DNA from: Acidimicrobiia bacterium
Lineage (GTDB): Bacteria > Actinomycetota > Acidimicrobiia > Acidimicrobiales > Bin134
Reading direction: 5' to 3'
DNA: 47,662 nt
NCBI GenBank assembly: GCA_022825005.1
Contig: JAJDYU010000077.1
Span: 1 to 47,662 of the forward strand
Made by a program: the position numbers and the translations under genes. A model generated the notes under the pieces. That model saw nothing but the letters and a program-made list of their open reading frames with translations. It made no database searches and had not been told where the DNA came from. Shown here one piece after another: positions 16,738-25,440 of the stretch. The number at the start of each line of letters is the position of its first letter. The first letter of the stretch is position 1.

Positions 16738-17906
16738 CGAGGCGACCGGGGCAACCCCATCCCCGCAGTGGCGATGATGTCGCGCTGAACCTCATTCACT
16801 CCCCCGCCGAAGGTCCCCACCGGCGCTCCCCGATAGGCCCGCTCCAACTCGCCGGCGAGCACCGCCTCCGGCGTTCCCTTGACCAGGTATGACCGCTGCC
16901 CCAGCACCTCCATGAGGGCCTGGAACGACTTCACCTTCAACTCCGTCCCGAATACCTTCATGGCCGAGGCATCGGCCGGCTTCAACTCGGTGTCCTCCAG
17001 CGCAGCGGCCACCTTCCAGTTGTACATCTTGAGTGCCTCGTTGCGGGCGTACACCTCGGCCAGCGCCAGGCGCACCCACTCCTGGTCGATCACCCGGCGA
17101 CCGTCGTCCAGGGTGGTCTGGCGGGCCCAGTCCACTACCCGGCGCAGCGGGCCGTCGATGTTGCCCGCTGGGGCCAGGCCCACCCGCTCGTGGTTGAGCT
17201 GGGCAGTGATGAGCTTCCATCCTCCATTGACTTCGCCGATACGGGCCCAGTCGGGCACCCGGATGTCGTTGTAGTAGGTGGCGTTGGTGTGGCCCCCGCC
17301 CAACAGCCAGATGGGCGTGTGGCTGAAGCCGTCCAGGGTGGTGTCCACGGCGAAGATGGTGATGCCCTTGTGCTTGGGCACGTCGGGGTCGGTGCGGGTG
17401 GCCAGCCACACCCAGTCGGCCTCGTGGCCGCCGGTGGTCCAGATCTTCTGGCCGTTGACAACCCACTCGTCGCCGTCGCGCTCCGCCCGGGTCTTGAGCG
17501 AGGCCAAGTCGGTGCCCGCGGTGGGCTCGGAGTAGCCGATGGCGAAGTGCAGCTCGCCAGCCAAGATCTTGGGCAGGAAGAACGCCTTCTGCTCCTCGGT
17601 GCCGTACACGTTGAGGGCCGGGCCCACCGTATTCAGGGTCACGAACGGCAAGGGCGCACCGGCCCGGTTGGCCTCCTCGAAGAAGATGAGCTGCTCCAGC
17701 GGGGTATAGCCCTGCCCGCCCCACTCCTTGGGCCACCCCACTCCCAGCCAGCCGTCCTTGCCCATTTGGCGCACGGTCTCCTTGTAAACCGGCCCGCCGT
17801 GCTCACCCCCCAGCCCATCGCGCCGCTCGGGGGTCATGAGCCCTTCGAAGTACGTCCGCAAGGTGGCTTGCAGCTCAAGCTGGCTCTCGGTGAGGGCGAG
17901 GAACAT
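16734..17906 (-). CDS. Acyl-CoA dehydrogenase
   Basis: A 390-residue FAD enzyme of the acyl-CoA dehydrogenase family, catalysing alpha-beta oxidation of an acyl-CoA in the cytoplasm. In order: an N-terminal helical domain (QMGKDGWLGVGWPKEWGGQG), the middle beta domain with FAIGYSEPTAGTDLASLKT and VNGQKIWTTGGHEADWVWLA, and a C-terminal helical domain with ARNEALKMYNWKVA and VGTFGGGVNEVQRDIIA. ATG at 17904-17906 gives the family start; upstream codons are unlike the family. It follows the double CoA-transferase on the same strand with a gap of about 50 bases, suggesting a shared acyl-CoA pathway. Confidence 0.93.
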   Translation of the reverse strand: MFLALTESQLELQATLRTYFEGLMTPERRDGLGGEHGGPVYKETVRQMGKDGWLGVGWPKEWGGQGYTPLEQLIFFEEANRAGAPLPFVTLNTVGPALNVYGTEEQKAFFLPKILAGELHFAIGYSEPTAGTDLASLKTRAERDGDEWVVNGQKIWTTGGHEADWVWLATRTDPDVPKHKGITIFAVDTTLDGFSHTPIWLLGGGHTNATYYNDIRVPDWARIGEVNGGWKLITAQLNHERVGLAPAGNIDGPLRRVVDWARQTTLDDGRRVIDQEWVRLALAEVYARNEALKMYNWKVAAALEDTELKPADASAMKVFGTELKVKSFQALMEVLGQRSYLVKGTPEAVLAGELERAYRGAPVGTFGGGVNEVQRDIIATAGMGLPRSPR

Positions 17907-17958
17907 CGATCGAAACCCTATTTCCCCAAGTGCCGCAATCCGCAGCCCGGAGAACCCC

Positions 17959-20406
17959 TCAGCCCCACAAGGCGGGGCGGGTGCCGATGATCTGGGCTTC
18001 GGCGAGGCGAGTGATCTCGGTGGGATCGAGGCCAAGCACGTCGCGCAGGATCTCCTCGTTGTGCTCGCCCAGGGTGGGGGCGGGGCGGCCCAGGCGGTGG
18101 TATTGGCCGTTGAACCGACCGGGGAAGCTGGGGTAGGGCACCGCGCCGACCACCACGTGGTCCATCCACTGCTGGTGGCCCCGGGCCGCCAGTTGGGGGT
18201 TGTCGATGGACTCCCGGCCCGTGATCACCGGTGCGGCGGGCACACCGGCGGCCAGTAGTTCATCAACCGCGATGTCGCGATCTCGTTGGGCCACCCAAGC
18301 GCCGATGGCGACGTCGATCTCGTCGTGGTGGGCGTGGCGCTCGTCTCGGCTGGCCCACCGCTCCCAGTCGCTATGACCGATCAGAGCGGCCAAGGCGGGC
18401 CACTGGGCATCGTCGTCCACCGAAACCACCACCCATTGGTCTTCTCCGGGCGCGGCATAGATGCCCTGGGGTGCGGCGTAGGGCGAGCGGTTGCCGTGGC
18501 GCTGGAGTAGCTGGCCGTAGGCCGTCCACTCGATCACTTGCTCTGCGGCCGCGTTCAATCCGGCCTCGATCAGCGGCACCTCCACCAGCTGCGCCTCACC
18601 GGTCTGGGCCCGGTGCTCCAAGGCCAGCAGCGTGGCGAACACCGCGTGCATCCCACCGAGCTGGTCGCACATCCCTCGGGGCACTAGCGGGCGGCCCTCG
18701 GGATCGCCGGTGAGGAAGGCCAGGCCGCTGGCCTGCTCGATGGTCATGGCGAAGCCGGTGCGGTCGCGCCACGGTCCATCGAGCCCGAAGGCGGGCATCC
18801 GCACCATGATGGCGTCGGGGTTCAGCCGGTGGACCTCGTCCCAGTCCAGGCCGAAGTTCTCCACCACCCGAGGCGAATAGTTCTCGATCACGATGTCGGA
18901 CATCTCCACCAGCCGCTTCACCTGGGCCAAGCCTTCATCGCTGGACAAATCCAGCGTCACCGAGCGCTTGCCGGTGTTGGCCCCGTGGGTCACCGGGCTC
19001 CACTCCCACAGGTCGTCGCGCGAGAGCCCGCTGGCGAAGCGCATCCCGTCGGGCCGCTGGATGGACTCCACCTTGATCACGTCGGCACCCAGGGCGGAGA
19101 ACAGGCACGACGCCACTGGTCCGGCCCAGAAGGTGGCCAGGTCGCACACCCGGAGCCCAGCCAGTGGAAGCGAAGGCTCCGCGCGGGGCGGCAGCGGGCT
19201 CGAGTCTTGACCCGTTTCGCCACTGGCGCTTGGCAACTCACCGTCGGCTTCGCCCACATCGGGGGCGGGGGGCACCGGGCGGGACGGGCGAGCACTGAGC
19301 TGATACGGCACCCTGGGCTGGGAGAACCCACCCGGATTTGCCACGTACACTTCCCGCTCGGCGAAGTGGTCGATCTGGGCCACCCGACTGCCGTCGCCTA
19401 TGGGGGCCACCGGCACCCGCAGCATTGTGGCCTTCTCCACAATCTCGTCCACGGTGTGGGCCTCGGTGAAGCGGGCGATGCGGTTCCAAACTTCGTCGCG
19501 GTGGTCCATCCGCCCGTCGCCGCTCGACAGCCTTGGATCTTCGGCCATGTCGGGATCGTCGATGACCACGCAGAAGTCCTTGAACTGCTGGCCGGTAATG
19601 GTGCAAAACCCCACCCAGCCGTCTTTGGCCGGCTCCACCGAGGGAATCTCAATGGAGCGGGTGGCCCCGGTGCGGGCATCGGAGGCGTAGGCCGCGTAGA
19701 GGTGGGCGTACACCACAAAGCTCGTGGTCATGGCCTCATAGGACGACACGTCCACATGCTCGCCCTGGGCGTTGTCTCGCCGGGCGGCCATCAGCGCGGC
19801 CAGCCCCAGCGGGGCGGCGTTGGCCGCTACGAGAAACTCGCCGAGCTTGCCCCCCACCCCAAGGGGCATCTCGTCGGGAATGCCCCGGCTGTGGGTGGAG
19901 CCAACCCAGGCTTGGAGGGTGAACTCGTTGGCCGGGCGCTGATCCCACGGCCCCCCTCGGCCCCACGGCGAGATCGACAGCATCACCAAGGATGGGTTGG
20001 CCTCGGCCAACTGGGCGTGACCCAGCCCCAACGATTCCACTGCCCCGGCGCCCAGATCTTCCACCACCATGTCGGCAGTGGCAGCAAGCGCCAGGAACCG
20101 ATCCCGGCCCCCGGGGTCGTCGAGGTCAATCACCACGCTGCGCTTGCCCGCGTTTAGGAATTGGAAGAAGGCGCCGTCGCCGGAATCGCCGCCGACGGGA
20201 GAACCCGATGCCGACCAAGACCGCAGCCGGTCGCCGCCGGGTGGCTCGACTTTGACCACCTCGGCCCCGGCGTCGGCGAACAGCTTGGCGGTGTAGGCCC
20301 CGCCGACCGTGCCGGTGAGCTCCACCACCCGCACCTGGTCGAGCACCGCCCCGTCGGGGGTGCCCAGCAGTTGGCCGGCCATCTCCGCCGCCTGGGCCTT
20401 TGACAC
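17959..20406 (-). CDS. Tandem family III (CaiB/BaiF) CoA-transferase, two fused domains
   Basis: At 815 residues this is twice the usual length. Residues 23-375 are one CaiB/BaiF domain (VRVVELTGTVGGAYTAKLFA, then GAEVVKVEPPGGDRLR). A Pro/Ser-rich linker covers about 375-412. Residues 413-815 form a second domain (LAGLRVCDLATFWAGPVASC, then GADVIKVESIQRPDGMRF). The second half has Asp581 in MCDQLGG, the place of the catalytic Asp in this family; the matching position in the first half is Gly186 (VGGKLGE), so only one half may be catalytic. The GTG at 20404-20406 is used, ten bases after the cyclase stop. The enzyme moves CoA between acyl acids; substrates are unknown. Confidence 0.9.
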   Translation of the reverse strand: MSKAQAAEMAGQLLGTPDGAVLDQVRVVELTGTVGGAYTAKLFADAGAEVVKVEPPGGDRLRSWSASGSPVGGDSGDGAFFQFLNAGKRSVVIDLDDPGGRDRFLALAATADMVVEDLGAGAVESLGLGHAQLAEANPSLVMLSISPWGRGGPWDQRPANEFTLQAWVGSTHSRGIPDEMPLGVGGKLGEFLVAANAAPLGLAALMAARRDNAQGEHVDVSSYEAMTTSFVVYAHLYAAYASDARTGATRSIEIPSVEPAKDGWVGFCTITGQQFKDFCVVIDDPDMAEDPRLSSGDGRMDHRDEVWNRIARFTEAHTVDEIVEKATMLRVPVAPIGDGSRVAQIDHFAEREVYVANPGGFSQPRVPYQLSARPSRPVPPAPDVGEADGELPSASGETGQDSSPLPPRAEPSLPLAGLRVCDLATFWAGPVASCLFSALGADVIKVESIQRPDGMRFASGLSRDDLWEWSPVTHGANTGKRSVTLDLSSDEGLAQVKRLVEMSDIVIENYSPRVVENFGLDWDEVHRLNPDAIMVRMPAFGLDGPWRDRTGFAMTIEQASGLAFLTGDPEGRPLVPRGMCDQLGGMHAVFATLLALEHRAQTGEAQLVEVPLIEAGLNAAAEQVIEWTAYGQLLQRHGNRSPYAAPQGIYAAPGEDQWVVVSVDDDAQWPALAALIGHSDWERWASRDERHAHHDEIDVAIGAWVAQRDRDIAVDELLAAGVPAAPVITGRESIDNPQLAARGHQQWMDHVVVGAVPYPSFPGRFNGQYHRLGRPAPTLGEHNEEILRDVLGLDPTEITRLAEAQIIGTRPALWG

Positions 20407-20416
20407 CGACTGGCGG

Positions 20417-21319
20417 CTAGCCGATGACCACGGGGTTGATCGGGCTGCCGGTGGCCCCGGTCACGTTGAGCGGAGACACGGTCATGAAGCCCTCGTGGCA
20501 CCCGTCGGCGGCCATCTGGGAAAAGTTCAAGAACTCCAGCATGTAGATGCCCGCGCCCACCAGCAGGATCTTGTGGACGGTGAGAAAGTCGTTCTCGTCG
20601 AACGGGATGACCTCGATGGCCGCGTTGTCGGATCCCACGGCCACCACGTCGTTGGCCATCAGCCACTCGGCGCCGTCGTTGTTGATGCCGGGCTGGGCGA
20701 ACGGCTGCTCGGCGGCGGGGTCGGCCTCGATCGACCACCACATGTCGAGATAGCCGGTGCGGATCAGCACGATGTCGCCGGCGCGCACCGGGGTGCCCTG
20801 GGCCTCGGCGCAGGCGGCCATGTCGGCCCCGCTGATCGGCGTGCCCGCCTCCAGCCACTTGTCGGCGCCCATGTGGGCCACCATGTCGAGCAGCACGGCC
20901 CGCCCGGCGATGGCGCCCACCTTCTCGATGCCGAGGCGGGATGCCCCGGTGTGGGTCTTCATAGCCTCCTTGGAGAAGCCGTTGTAGTGCTGGTCTTGGC
21001 CGTACACATGGCACAAGGCATCCATGTGGCTGGTGGTGTGGGAGGCGAATACCAGCACATCCTCGTGGGCCCCGGTGCCGGCGTGGCAGCCGTAGGCCTC
21101 GTAGATGCCCTCGTCGGAAGCATTTTGGAGGGTGAGCCGCATAGGCGTTCCCCGGTAGTCCATGATGGGCACGCCCTGCGACTGGATGGGAATGCCCAGC
21201 GGGTACACCTTGCCGGTGGTGATCGAGGCACTGGCCTCTTTCACCACCTCGGGGGTCAGCAGGTTCAGCGCCCCCCGTTCATCCTCGTCGCCCCATCTTC
21301 CCCAGTTGTTCTCTGCCAT
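20417..21319 (-). CDS. Cyclase family protein (kynurenine formamidase-like metal hydrolase)
   Basis: A 300-residue member of the putative cyclase family, metal-dependent hydrolases that include kynurenine formamidase. The metal motif HTTSHMDALCH gives H94, H98, D100 and H104, close to the family HxGTHxDxPxH pattern. Later strands GDIVLIRTGYLDMW, VVAVGSDNAAIEV and HKILLVGAGIYMLEFLNF follow family order. It may open an amide or lactone ring; the substrate is unknown. The ATG at 21317-21319 has TAGAGT seven bases upstream, a leaderless layout. The CoA-transferase and acyl-CoA dehydrogenase genes follow on the same strand at short distances, so the three probably form one pathway operon. Confidence 0.88.
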   Translation of the reverse strand: MAENNWGRWGDEDERGALNLLTPEVVKEASASITTGKVYPLGIPIQSQGVPIMDYRGTPMRLTLQNASDEGIYEAYGCHAGTGAHEDVLVFASHTTSHMDALCHVYGQDQHYNGFSKEAMKTHTGASRLGIEKVGAIAGRAVLLDMVAHMGADKWLEAGTPISGADMAACAEAQGTPVRAGDIVLIRTGYLDMWWSIEADPAAEQPFAQPGINNDGAEWLMANDVVAVGSDNAAIEVIPFDENDFLTVHKILLVGAGIYMLEFLNFSQMAADGCHEGFMTVSPLNVTGATGSPINPVVIG

Positions 21320-21326
21320 GGCCGAG

Positions 21327-21332
21327 ACTCTA
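21327..21332 (-). promoter_or_regulatory. Leaderless-type -10 of the cyclase/CoA-transferase/dehydrogenase run
   Basis: On the minus strand TAGAGT ends seven bases before the cyclase ATG. No Shine-Dalgarno sequence is present between them. Confidence 0.42.
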
Positions 21333-21369
21333 GTGATGCCAGCGCTAGCCGGTCACCCCGGGGTGCGGG

Positions 21370-22056
21370 TCATCCGCCGGCAGTCGGCGGCGGGTTCATG
21401 CCGAGATCCTTCAGGCGCCGCTCAATCAAGGGCATCATGCCGGGGAAGCCGGGGATGCGGCGCAGGCGGCGATCGAGAAAAAGGCCCACGCCCAAAATCG
21501 TGGCTATGGATGCCCCCCAGTTGACCCCCAAGCGGATGAGGACGAACTTGTTGACCGAGGCGTTCTGTAGCAGCCAGGTGTCGAATCCGGCACTGGCAAA
21601 CACGATCAGCGCCACTGCGACCGAGACCCGCCGGGTGGCGGCCCGGTATTCGGGGTGGGACTTGGTGTCCCGGTCGATCGGCACGAGATAGGGCAGGGCG
21701 TAGCCGGTTGCATTGCGCCGCAGGGCTGCCGACACCAGCAGGGCCAGCGCGGCCAGCGCCTTAGCCGAGATCCCAATGCCGAAATACACATCCTCGCTGT
21801 CATAGATGATGCCGAAAGTGCCCCTGATCAGTAGATACACGACGATGATGGGCATCACCCGACCGAGGGGCAACCCCCGGCGATAGCGGCTGATTTGGGC
21901 CTTGACCGCCCACAGCGTCATGGCGACGATGGCGGGGATCAAGCCGAACGCGCTGTTGAGCACCAGGAACAGCACGATCGGCATGTACTGGTCGAACACA
22001 TCGGCCCGGGTGGGGACCGACGGCATCGACGCCGGAGGGGATGATTCGTCGGCCAT
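21370..22056 (-). CDS. DUF3159-like integral membrane protein
   Basis: A 228-residue protein with about five hydrophobic stretches: MPIVLFLVLNSAFGLIPAIV, VMPIIVVYLLIRGTFGII, ALAALALLVSAAL, VAVALIVFASAGFDTWLL and WGASIATILGVGLF. The pattern of a polar N-terminus, an early Asn in the first segment and SRYRRGLPLGR between segments one and two resembles DUF3159 proteins of actinobacteria; I am not certain. The ATG at 22054-22056 lies 20 bases after the stop of the upstream MDMPI-type gene, probably one message. There is no clear Shine-Dalgarno sequence. Function unknown. Confidence 0.68.
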   Translation of the reverse strand: MADESSPPASMPSVPTRADVFDQYMPIVLFLVLNSAFGLIPAIVAMTLWAVKAQISRYRRGLPLGRVMPIIVVYLLIRGTFGIIYDSEDVYFGIGISAKALAALALLVSAALRRNATGYALPYLVPIDRDTKSHPEYRAATRRVSVAVALIVFASAGFDTWLLQNASVNKFVLIRLGVNWGASIATILGVGLFLDRRLRRIPGFPGMMPLIERRLKDLGMNPPPTAGG

Positions 22057-22076
22057 GGTCGGGTTGCTCGGCGGCT

Positions 22077-22814
22077 CTAGCGGGACAGGGCGAACCAGGC
22101 TCGGGCGGCGTCAGCGTCGCCGAAGGTCTCCACGCCGGGGCTGTCCAACCCGATCCGCTCCCACGACAGCAACAGCAGGTCGGTGCCGCTGGCCCGCACG
22201 GCGGCGTCGCCCTTGGCGTGCTCGAGGCTCATCTTGATGCTGCCCCCGTCGTTGGTCAGCAGCCACTCCCCTTCTCCGTCGGTGCGGTGCAGGTGAAGGC
22301 TGGCATCGGGCAGGGTCATGTCCCAATTGGCCACCGCGAAGGGCAGCACCACCTCGAACAGCTCGCTTACCCCGTCGGCCCCCAGGTCGGAATCGATCAG
22401 GCCAGGTGCCCCATAGGCCGCCTCGGCATCCCAGCGGTGTACCGCAGTCTCATGGGCCATGCGGCGGAAGTAGAAGGCCATCGTGTTCTGACCGGCCCAG
22501 CTCCACACCGCCTCGTCGGGGTCGGCCCCGTCCAGCGCCTCCTGCACGAAGCGGTGGCCCTCCTCGAACCACTCCACGATGGCATCGCCCTCGGGAGGGC
22601 GGGGGATCTCATCGGCGGGGATCATCTCGGTGGCCCGCTCGGCCACGTGGCGTCCAACCGAGCGGTACACCCGGCCCACGTGGGCCAGCAGCTTGTGCAT
22701 TGTCCAGCCGGGGCACGACGGCACCGCGGCGCCGATATCGCGCCGTCCGGCCGCGGCGATGGCCTCGCCGTCGGATCGCAAGACTTGCTGAAAGACGGCC
22801 CGGTCAATGCTCAT
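22077..22814 (-). CDS. Maleylpyruvate isomerase family, mycothiol-dependent type
   Basis: A 245-residue protein of the DinB-like/MDMPI family, thiol-dependent enzymes whose metal site is made by one His from the second helix and a Glu/His pair later. Here these are H45 (KLLAHVGR), and E122 and H126 (RMAHETAVHRWDAE). The opening VPSCPGWTMHKLLAHV is diagnostic. The C-terminal third (LLLLSWERIG) is the SCP2-like MDMPI_C part. In actinobacteria the thiol is mycothiol; the substrate here is unknown. TACCGT ends six bases before the ATG. The gene diverges from a small membrane protein gene with only 47 bases between the two starts. Confidence 0.87.
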   Translation of the reverse strand: MSIDRAVFQQVLRSDGEAIAAAGRRDIGAAVPSCPGWTMHKLLAHVGRVYRSVGRHVAERATEMIPADEIPRPPEGDAIVEWFEEGHRFVQEALDGADPDEAVWSWAGQNTMAFYFRRMAHETAVHRWDAEAAYGAPGLIDSDLGADGVSELFEVVLPFAVANWDMTLPDASLHLHRTDGEGEWLLTNDGGSIKMSLEHAKGDAAVRASGTDLLLLSWERIGLDSPGVETFGDADAARAWFALSR

Positions 22815-22820
22815 GGCGCG

Positions 22821-22855
22821 ACGGTACCAATCCCAAGTGGTCGAATAACTAGATT
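22821..22855. promoter_or_regulatory. Divergent leaderless-type promoters, MDMPI-family gene and CopD-like gene
   Basis: On the minus strand TACCGT (22826-22821) ends six bases before the ATG at 22814. On the plus strand TAGATT (22850-22855) ends six bases before the ATG at 22862. Both -10-like elements fit in the 47-base gap without overlap. Confidence 0.43.
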
Positions 22856-22861
22856 GAGGCC

Positions 22862-23266
22862 ATGATCGAAGCCAATTGGGACCTCGACACCTTCCGGGTC
22901 TTCCTCCACATCCTGGGCGCTGCGGTGTGGGTTGGAGGCCAGGTCATTGTCGCCGCACTGGTGCCGGCGCTGCGCCGGATCGGTCCCGAGGCCACTCAGG
23001 CCGCCGCCCAGCAGTTCGCCCGGGTGGCATGGCCGTTCTTCTGGCTGGCCGTGTTGTCCGGACTTTGGAACCTGCTCGAGGTGGAGTTCGAAGACGCGGC
23101 CAACAGCTACCACGTCACCCTCACCATCAAGATCGTGCTGGTAATTGCCACCGGGGTGACCGCCTGGCTGCACACCAAGGCCACCGACCGCCGACGCATT
23201 GCCATGATGGGCTCGCTGTCGGGGGTGACCTCAATAGGAGCCGTGCTGGTGGGCGTGGCGCTGTAG
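22862..23266 (+). CDS. Small CopD-like membrane protein
   Basis: A 134-residue protein with four hydrophobic stretches. The first, FRVFLHILGAAVWVGGQVIV, has the His and the WVGG turn typical of CopD-like/YtcJ-type four-helix membrane proteins. The others are VAWPFFWLAVLSGLWNLLEV, LTIKIVLVIATGVTAWLHT and GVTSIGAVLVGVAL. A short acidic loop EFEDAANSYH joins the second and third. The role could be metal or heme related, as in CopD, but nothing here decides it. The ATG has TAGATT six bases upstream. Its stop is 20 bases from that of the convergent Ala-rich protein. Confidence 0.75.
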   Translation: MIEANWDLDTFRVFLHILGAAVWVGGQVIVAALVPALRRIGPEATQAAAQQFARVAWPFFWLAVLSGLWNLLEVEFEDAANSYHVTLTIKIVLVIATGVTAWLHTKATDRRRIAMMGSLSGVTSIGAVLVGVAL

Positions 23267-23286
23267 AGCCCTCGCCCGCTCCTGTC

Positions 23287-24474
23287 TCAGAACTCGAAGT
23301 CTCCGAAGATCTCGGGGACGGTGAGGTCGAATCCCACTTCGAACGCCGCCCGAGCCCCGAACAGGGAGTCCATGGCAGCACTGACGATTTCGTAGGCTGC
23401 CCGGACCTCCACCAGAGCGGTCGAACCGACCACTGCTCGGGCCTCGATCAAGGCGTCAGCAGCCACTGCTCGGTTCTCAACCAACAGGGCGTCTACCGCG
23501 TCGCAGGCGGCCTGGGCCCGGCGCCGGAACTCCTTGGCCTCGATGACCACGTCTCGGGCCGCGTCGTAGACGCCTGCCGGGGTCTCGGAGTCGCTGAACG
23601 AGTACGCCAGGGCCGATGCCGAATGGACGTCGTCGGCCCCGCCGCGGTCACCGGCGGCGGCCTGGATCTCGAAGACGGTCGCAGTGGCCGCGGCCAGATT
23701 CGTCCGAGCCTCGGCCAGCGCCCCCCACAGCTCGTCGGCGACTTCAGCGTTGTAGGCGGTTCGGGTAACCGCCAGCGTGGTCAGCGCCGAGCGGAACTGG
23801 CCGATTGACGTTGCCCGAATGTCGTCGGCCACTGCGGACTTCAAATCGGCGGCCAGCGCGGTTTGAGCGGCGGCCAGCGAATCCTTGAGGTAGGCGACTC
23901 GGGCGTTGGCCAAAAGGATCAGCGCCTCATCAACCGCTCGATAGGCGGACCGGGCCCCCGCCAGCACCGAGAGAGTGTTGGCCATCTTGCCGTAGCCGGC
24001 TTCGTCGGATTCCGAGTCGATTTCCCGTTCCCGTTCCTCCACCAGGGCAACGAGGGCGCGAGCCAGGTGGCCGGAGAACGCGCTTTCGTCGTCTTCGCTC
24101 CCATCAGCGGCCTCGCCATCCCCGGCGCCCGCGCCGACGATCGCGCTGGTGGGCGTGTCGGGCGCGGCAAAAGCGGCTGTCACCTCCGACAGCGTGTTGC
24201 GGGCGGCATCGGCGTAGGCGGCAACCGCCCCCTTGGCCCGCAAAGCCTCGGCCATGGCCATGACGGCAGCTTTGTCGGCATCATGAGCCGAGGCGTTGGC
24301 CTCATCATTCCAACCGGAGATATCAGAGAAGAACCGGGCCCGCTGGGCCGCATCGGCCGCCTCCCCTATATGAGCGCAAGAACTGCGCAGGGCCTCAACG
24401 GCTCCGGCGTAGTACCGGGAGTCGGCTACCACGCCCCCGGCCGAGAACTCCATGCCTTCTACCGGCTCAGCCAT
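23287..24474 (-). CDS. Ala-rich helical repeat protein, hypothetical
   Basis: I do not recognise this 395-residue protein. It is very rich in Ala, Asp and Glu and looks almost wholly helical. A loosely repeated unit with the core AR(S/V/T/A)AY recurs: LAGARSAYRAVDEAL, LANARVAYLKDSL, AVTRTAYNAEVADEL and VEVRAAYEIVSAAM, spaced by about 30-60 residues. These suggest a coiled-coil or long helical bundle. There is no signal peptide and no membrane segment. An acidic low-complexity stretch (GDGEAADGSEDDESAF) separates an N-terminal part of about 120 residues from the repeats. TACCGT ends seven bases before the ATG. It diverges from the FocA/NirC-type gene. Confidence 0.72.
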   Translation of the reverse strand: MAEPVEGMEFSAGGVVADSRYYAGAVEALRSSCAHIGEAADAAQRARFFSDISGWNDEANASAHDADKAAVMAMAEALRAKGAVAAYADAARNTLSEVTAAFAAPDTPTSAIVGAGAGDGEAADGSEDDESAFSGHLARALVALVEEREREIDSESDEAGYGKMANTLSVLAGARSAYRAVDEALILLANARVAYLKDSLAAAQTALAADLKSAVADDIRATSIGQFRSALTTLAVTRTAYNAEVADELWGALAEARTNLAAATATVFEIQAAAGDRGGADDVHSASALAYSFSDSETPAGVYDAARDVVIEAKEFRRRAQAACDAVDALLVENRAVAADALIEARAVVGSTALVEVRAAYEIVSAAMDSLFGARAAFEVGFDLTVPEIFGDFEF

Positions 24475-24481
24475 GGCCTAC

Positions 24482-24487
24482 ACGGTA
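24482..24487 (-). promoter_or_regulatory. Leaderless-type -10 of the Ala-rich repeat protein gene
   Basis: On the minus strand TACCGT ends seven bases before the ATG at 24474. The remaining part of the 138-base gap holds the untranslated leader of the divergent channel gene. Confidence 0.4.
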
Positions 24488-24612
24488 GTTGGAATCGTCA
24501 AGAGATATGGGCAGGAAGAGGCCACCCCATGCTGTGTATCGCATACGCCACCCCAGGGGAACCGAAATAGTACGGTTTGATCCAATCGGAACCAGGGACG
24601 GGGAGCGGGAAC

Positions 24613-25431
24613 ATGTCTGAAGCCTTGACGCCGGAGGAGATTGCCCGAAAGATCAAGCGGGCCGGAATCGGCAAGGCCCAATTCGACTTCACCCAGACTT
24701 CTATTTTGGGAATCATGGCCGGGGCGTTCATTGCCCTGGGCGGCGTGTTCGCCCTCACCATCGCGGTCAGCCCGGAGCTGGGAACCGGACCGGCCCGACT
24801 GCTCATCGGGGTGGGCTTCTCGCTGGGGCTGTTCTTGGTGGTGGTCACCGGCTCGGAGCTGTTCACCGGCAACAACCTCATGGTGGCCAGCTTCTTCAGC
24901 CGCCGCATCAGCGGTCCGGAGCTCACCCGCAACTGGGCCCTGGCCTTCGTGGCCAACCTGGTCGGCTCTTTGGTGATCGTGTTCTTGCTGTATTTCAGCC
25001 GTTGGTGGGCCCAGGCCGACTACGCGTTCTCGGTGCGGACCATCCAGATCGCCAACGACAAGGTCAACCTGTCGTTCGGCACCGCATTTGTGCGGGGGCT
25101 GCTGGCCAACATGCTGGTGTGTCTGGCGGTGTGGATGGCGGTGGCCGGACGCTCGCTGGTGGACAAGATGATCGGGATCCTCCTGCCCATCACCGCCTTC
25201 GTGGCCGCCGGCTTCGAGCACAGCATCGCCAACATGTTCTTCTTGCCGCTGGGCTGGCTGGTGTCCACCGACGCCGAAGCCCTAGCCGCCGCCGGCCTCA
25301 CCACCGACCAGATCGACCGCCTCAACTTCGGTTGGGTGGCCCACAACCTGATAGCCGTCACCCTCGGCAACATCATCGGCGGCGCCCTAGTAGGCCTAAC
25401 CAACTGGACCGTCTACCTAAGACGGCAGTAG
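24613..25431 (+). CDS. Formate/nitrite transporter (FocA/NirC) family channel
   Basis: A 272-residue pentameric inner-membrane channel of the FNT family with six membrane segments. Diagnostic are ILGIMAGAFIALGGVFALTI (segment 1), TGSELFTGNNLMVASFFSRR (end of segment 2 with the Asn-rich loop), NLVGSLVIVFLLYF, ANMLVCLAVWMAVAGRS and GFEHSIANMFFLPLG, where the His is the gating residue known in FocA and NirC. Formate, nitrite or hydrosulfide are the known substrates; no neighbour settles which. ATG at 24613 was chosen over one 12 codons earlier because GGGAG lies about nine bases upstream. The gene converges on the LLM gene at 26334. Confidence 0.93.
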   Translation: MSEALTPEEIARKIKRAGIGKAQFDFTQTSILGIMAGAFIALGGVFALTIAVSPELGTGPARLLIGVGFSLGLFLVVVTGSELFTGNNLMVASFFSRRISGPELTRNWALAFVANLVGSLVIVFLLYFSRWWAQADYAFSVRTIQIANDKVNLSFGTAFVRGLLANMLVCLAVWMAVAGRSLVDKMIGILLPITAFVAAGFEHSIANMFFLPLGWLVSTDAEALAAAGLTTDQIDRLNFGWVAHNLIAVTLGNIIGGALVGLTNWTVYLRRQ

Positions 25432-25440
25432 CAGTCGCCT

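Noticed and set aside
18829..21691. Two long plus-strand frames (about 440-460 codons) opposite the CoA-transferase and cyclase
   Set aside because: Both are shadows of the GC-rich minus-strand genes; composition is His/Gly/Val heavy and no domain is visible.
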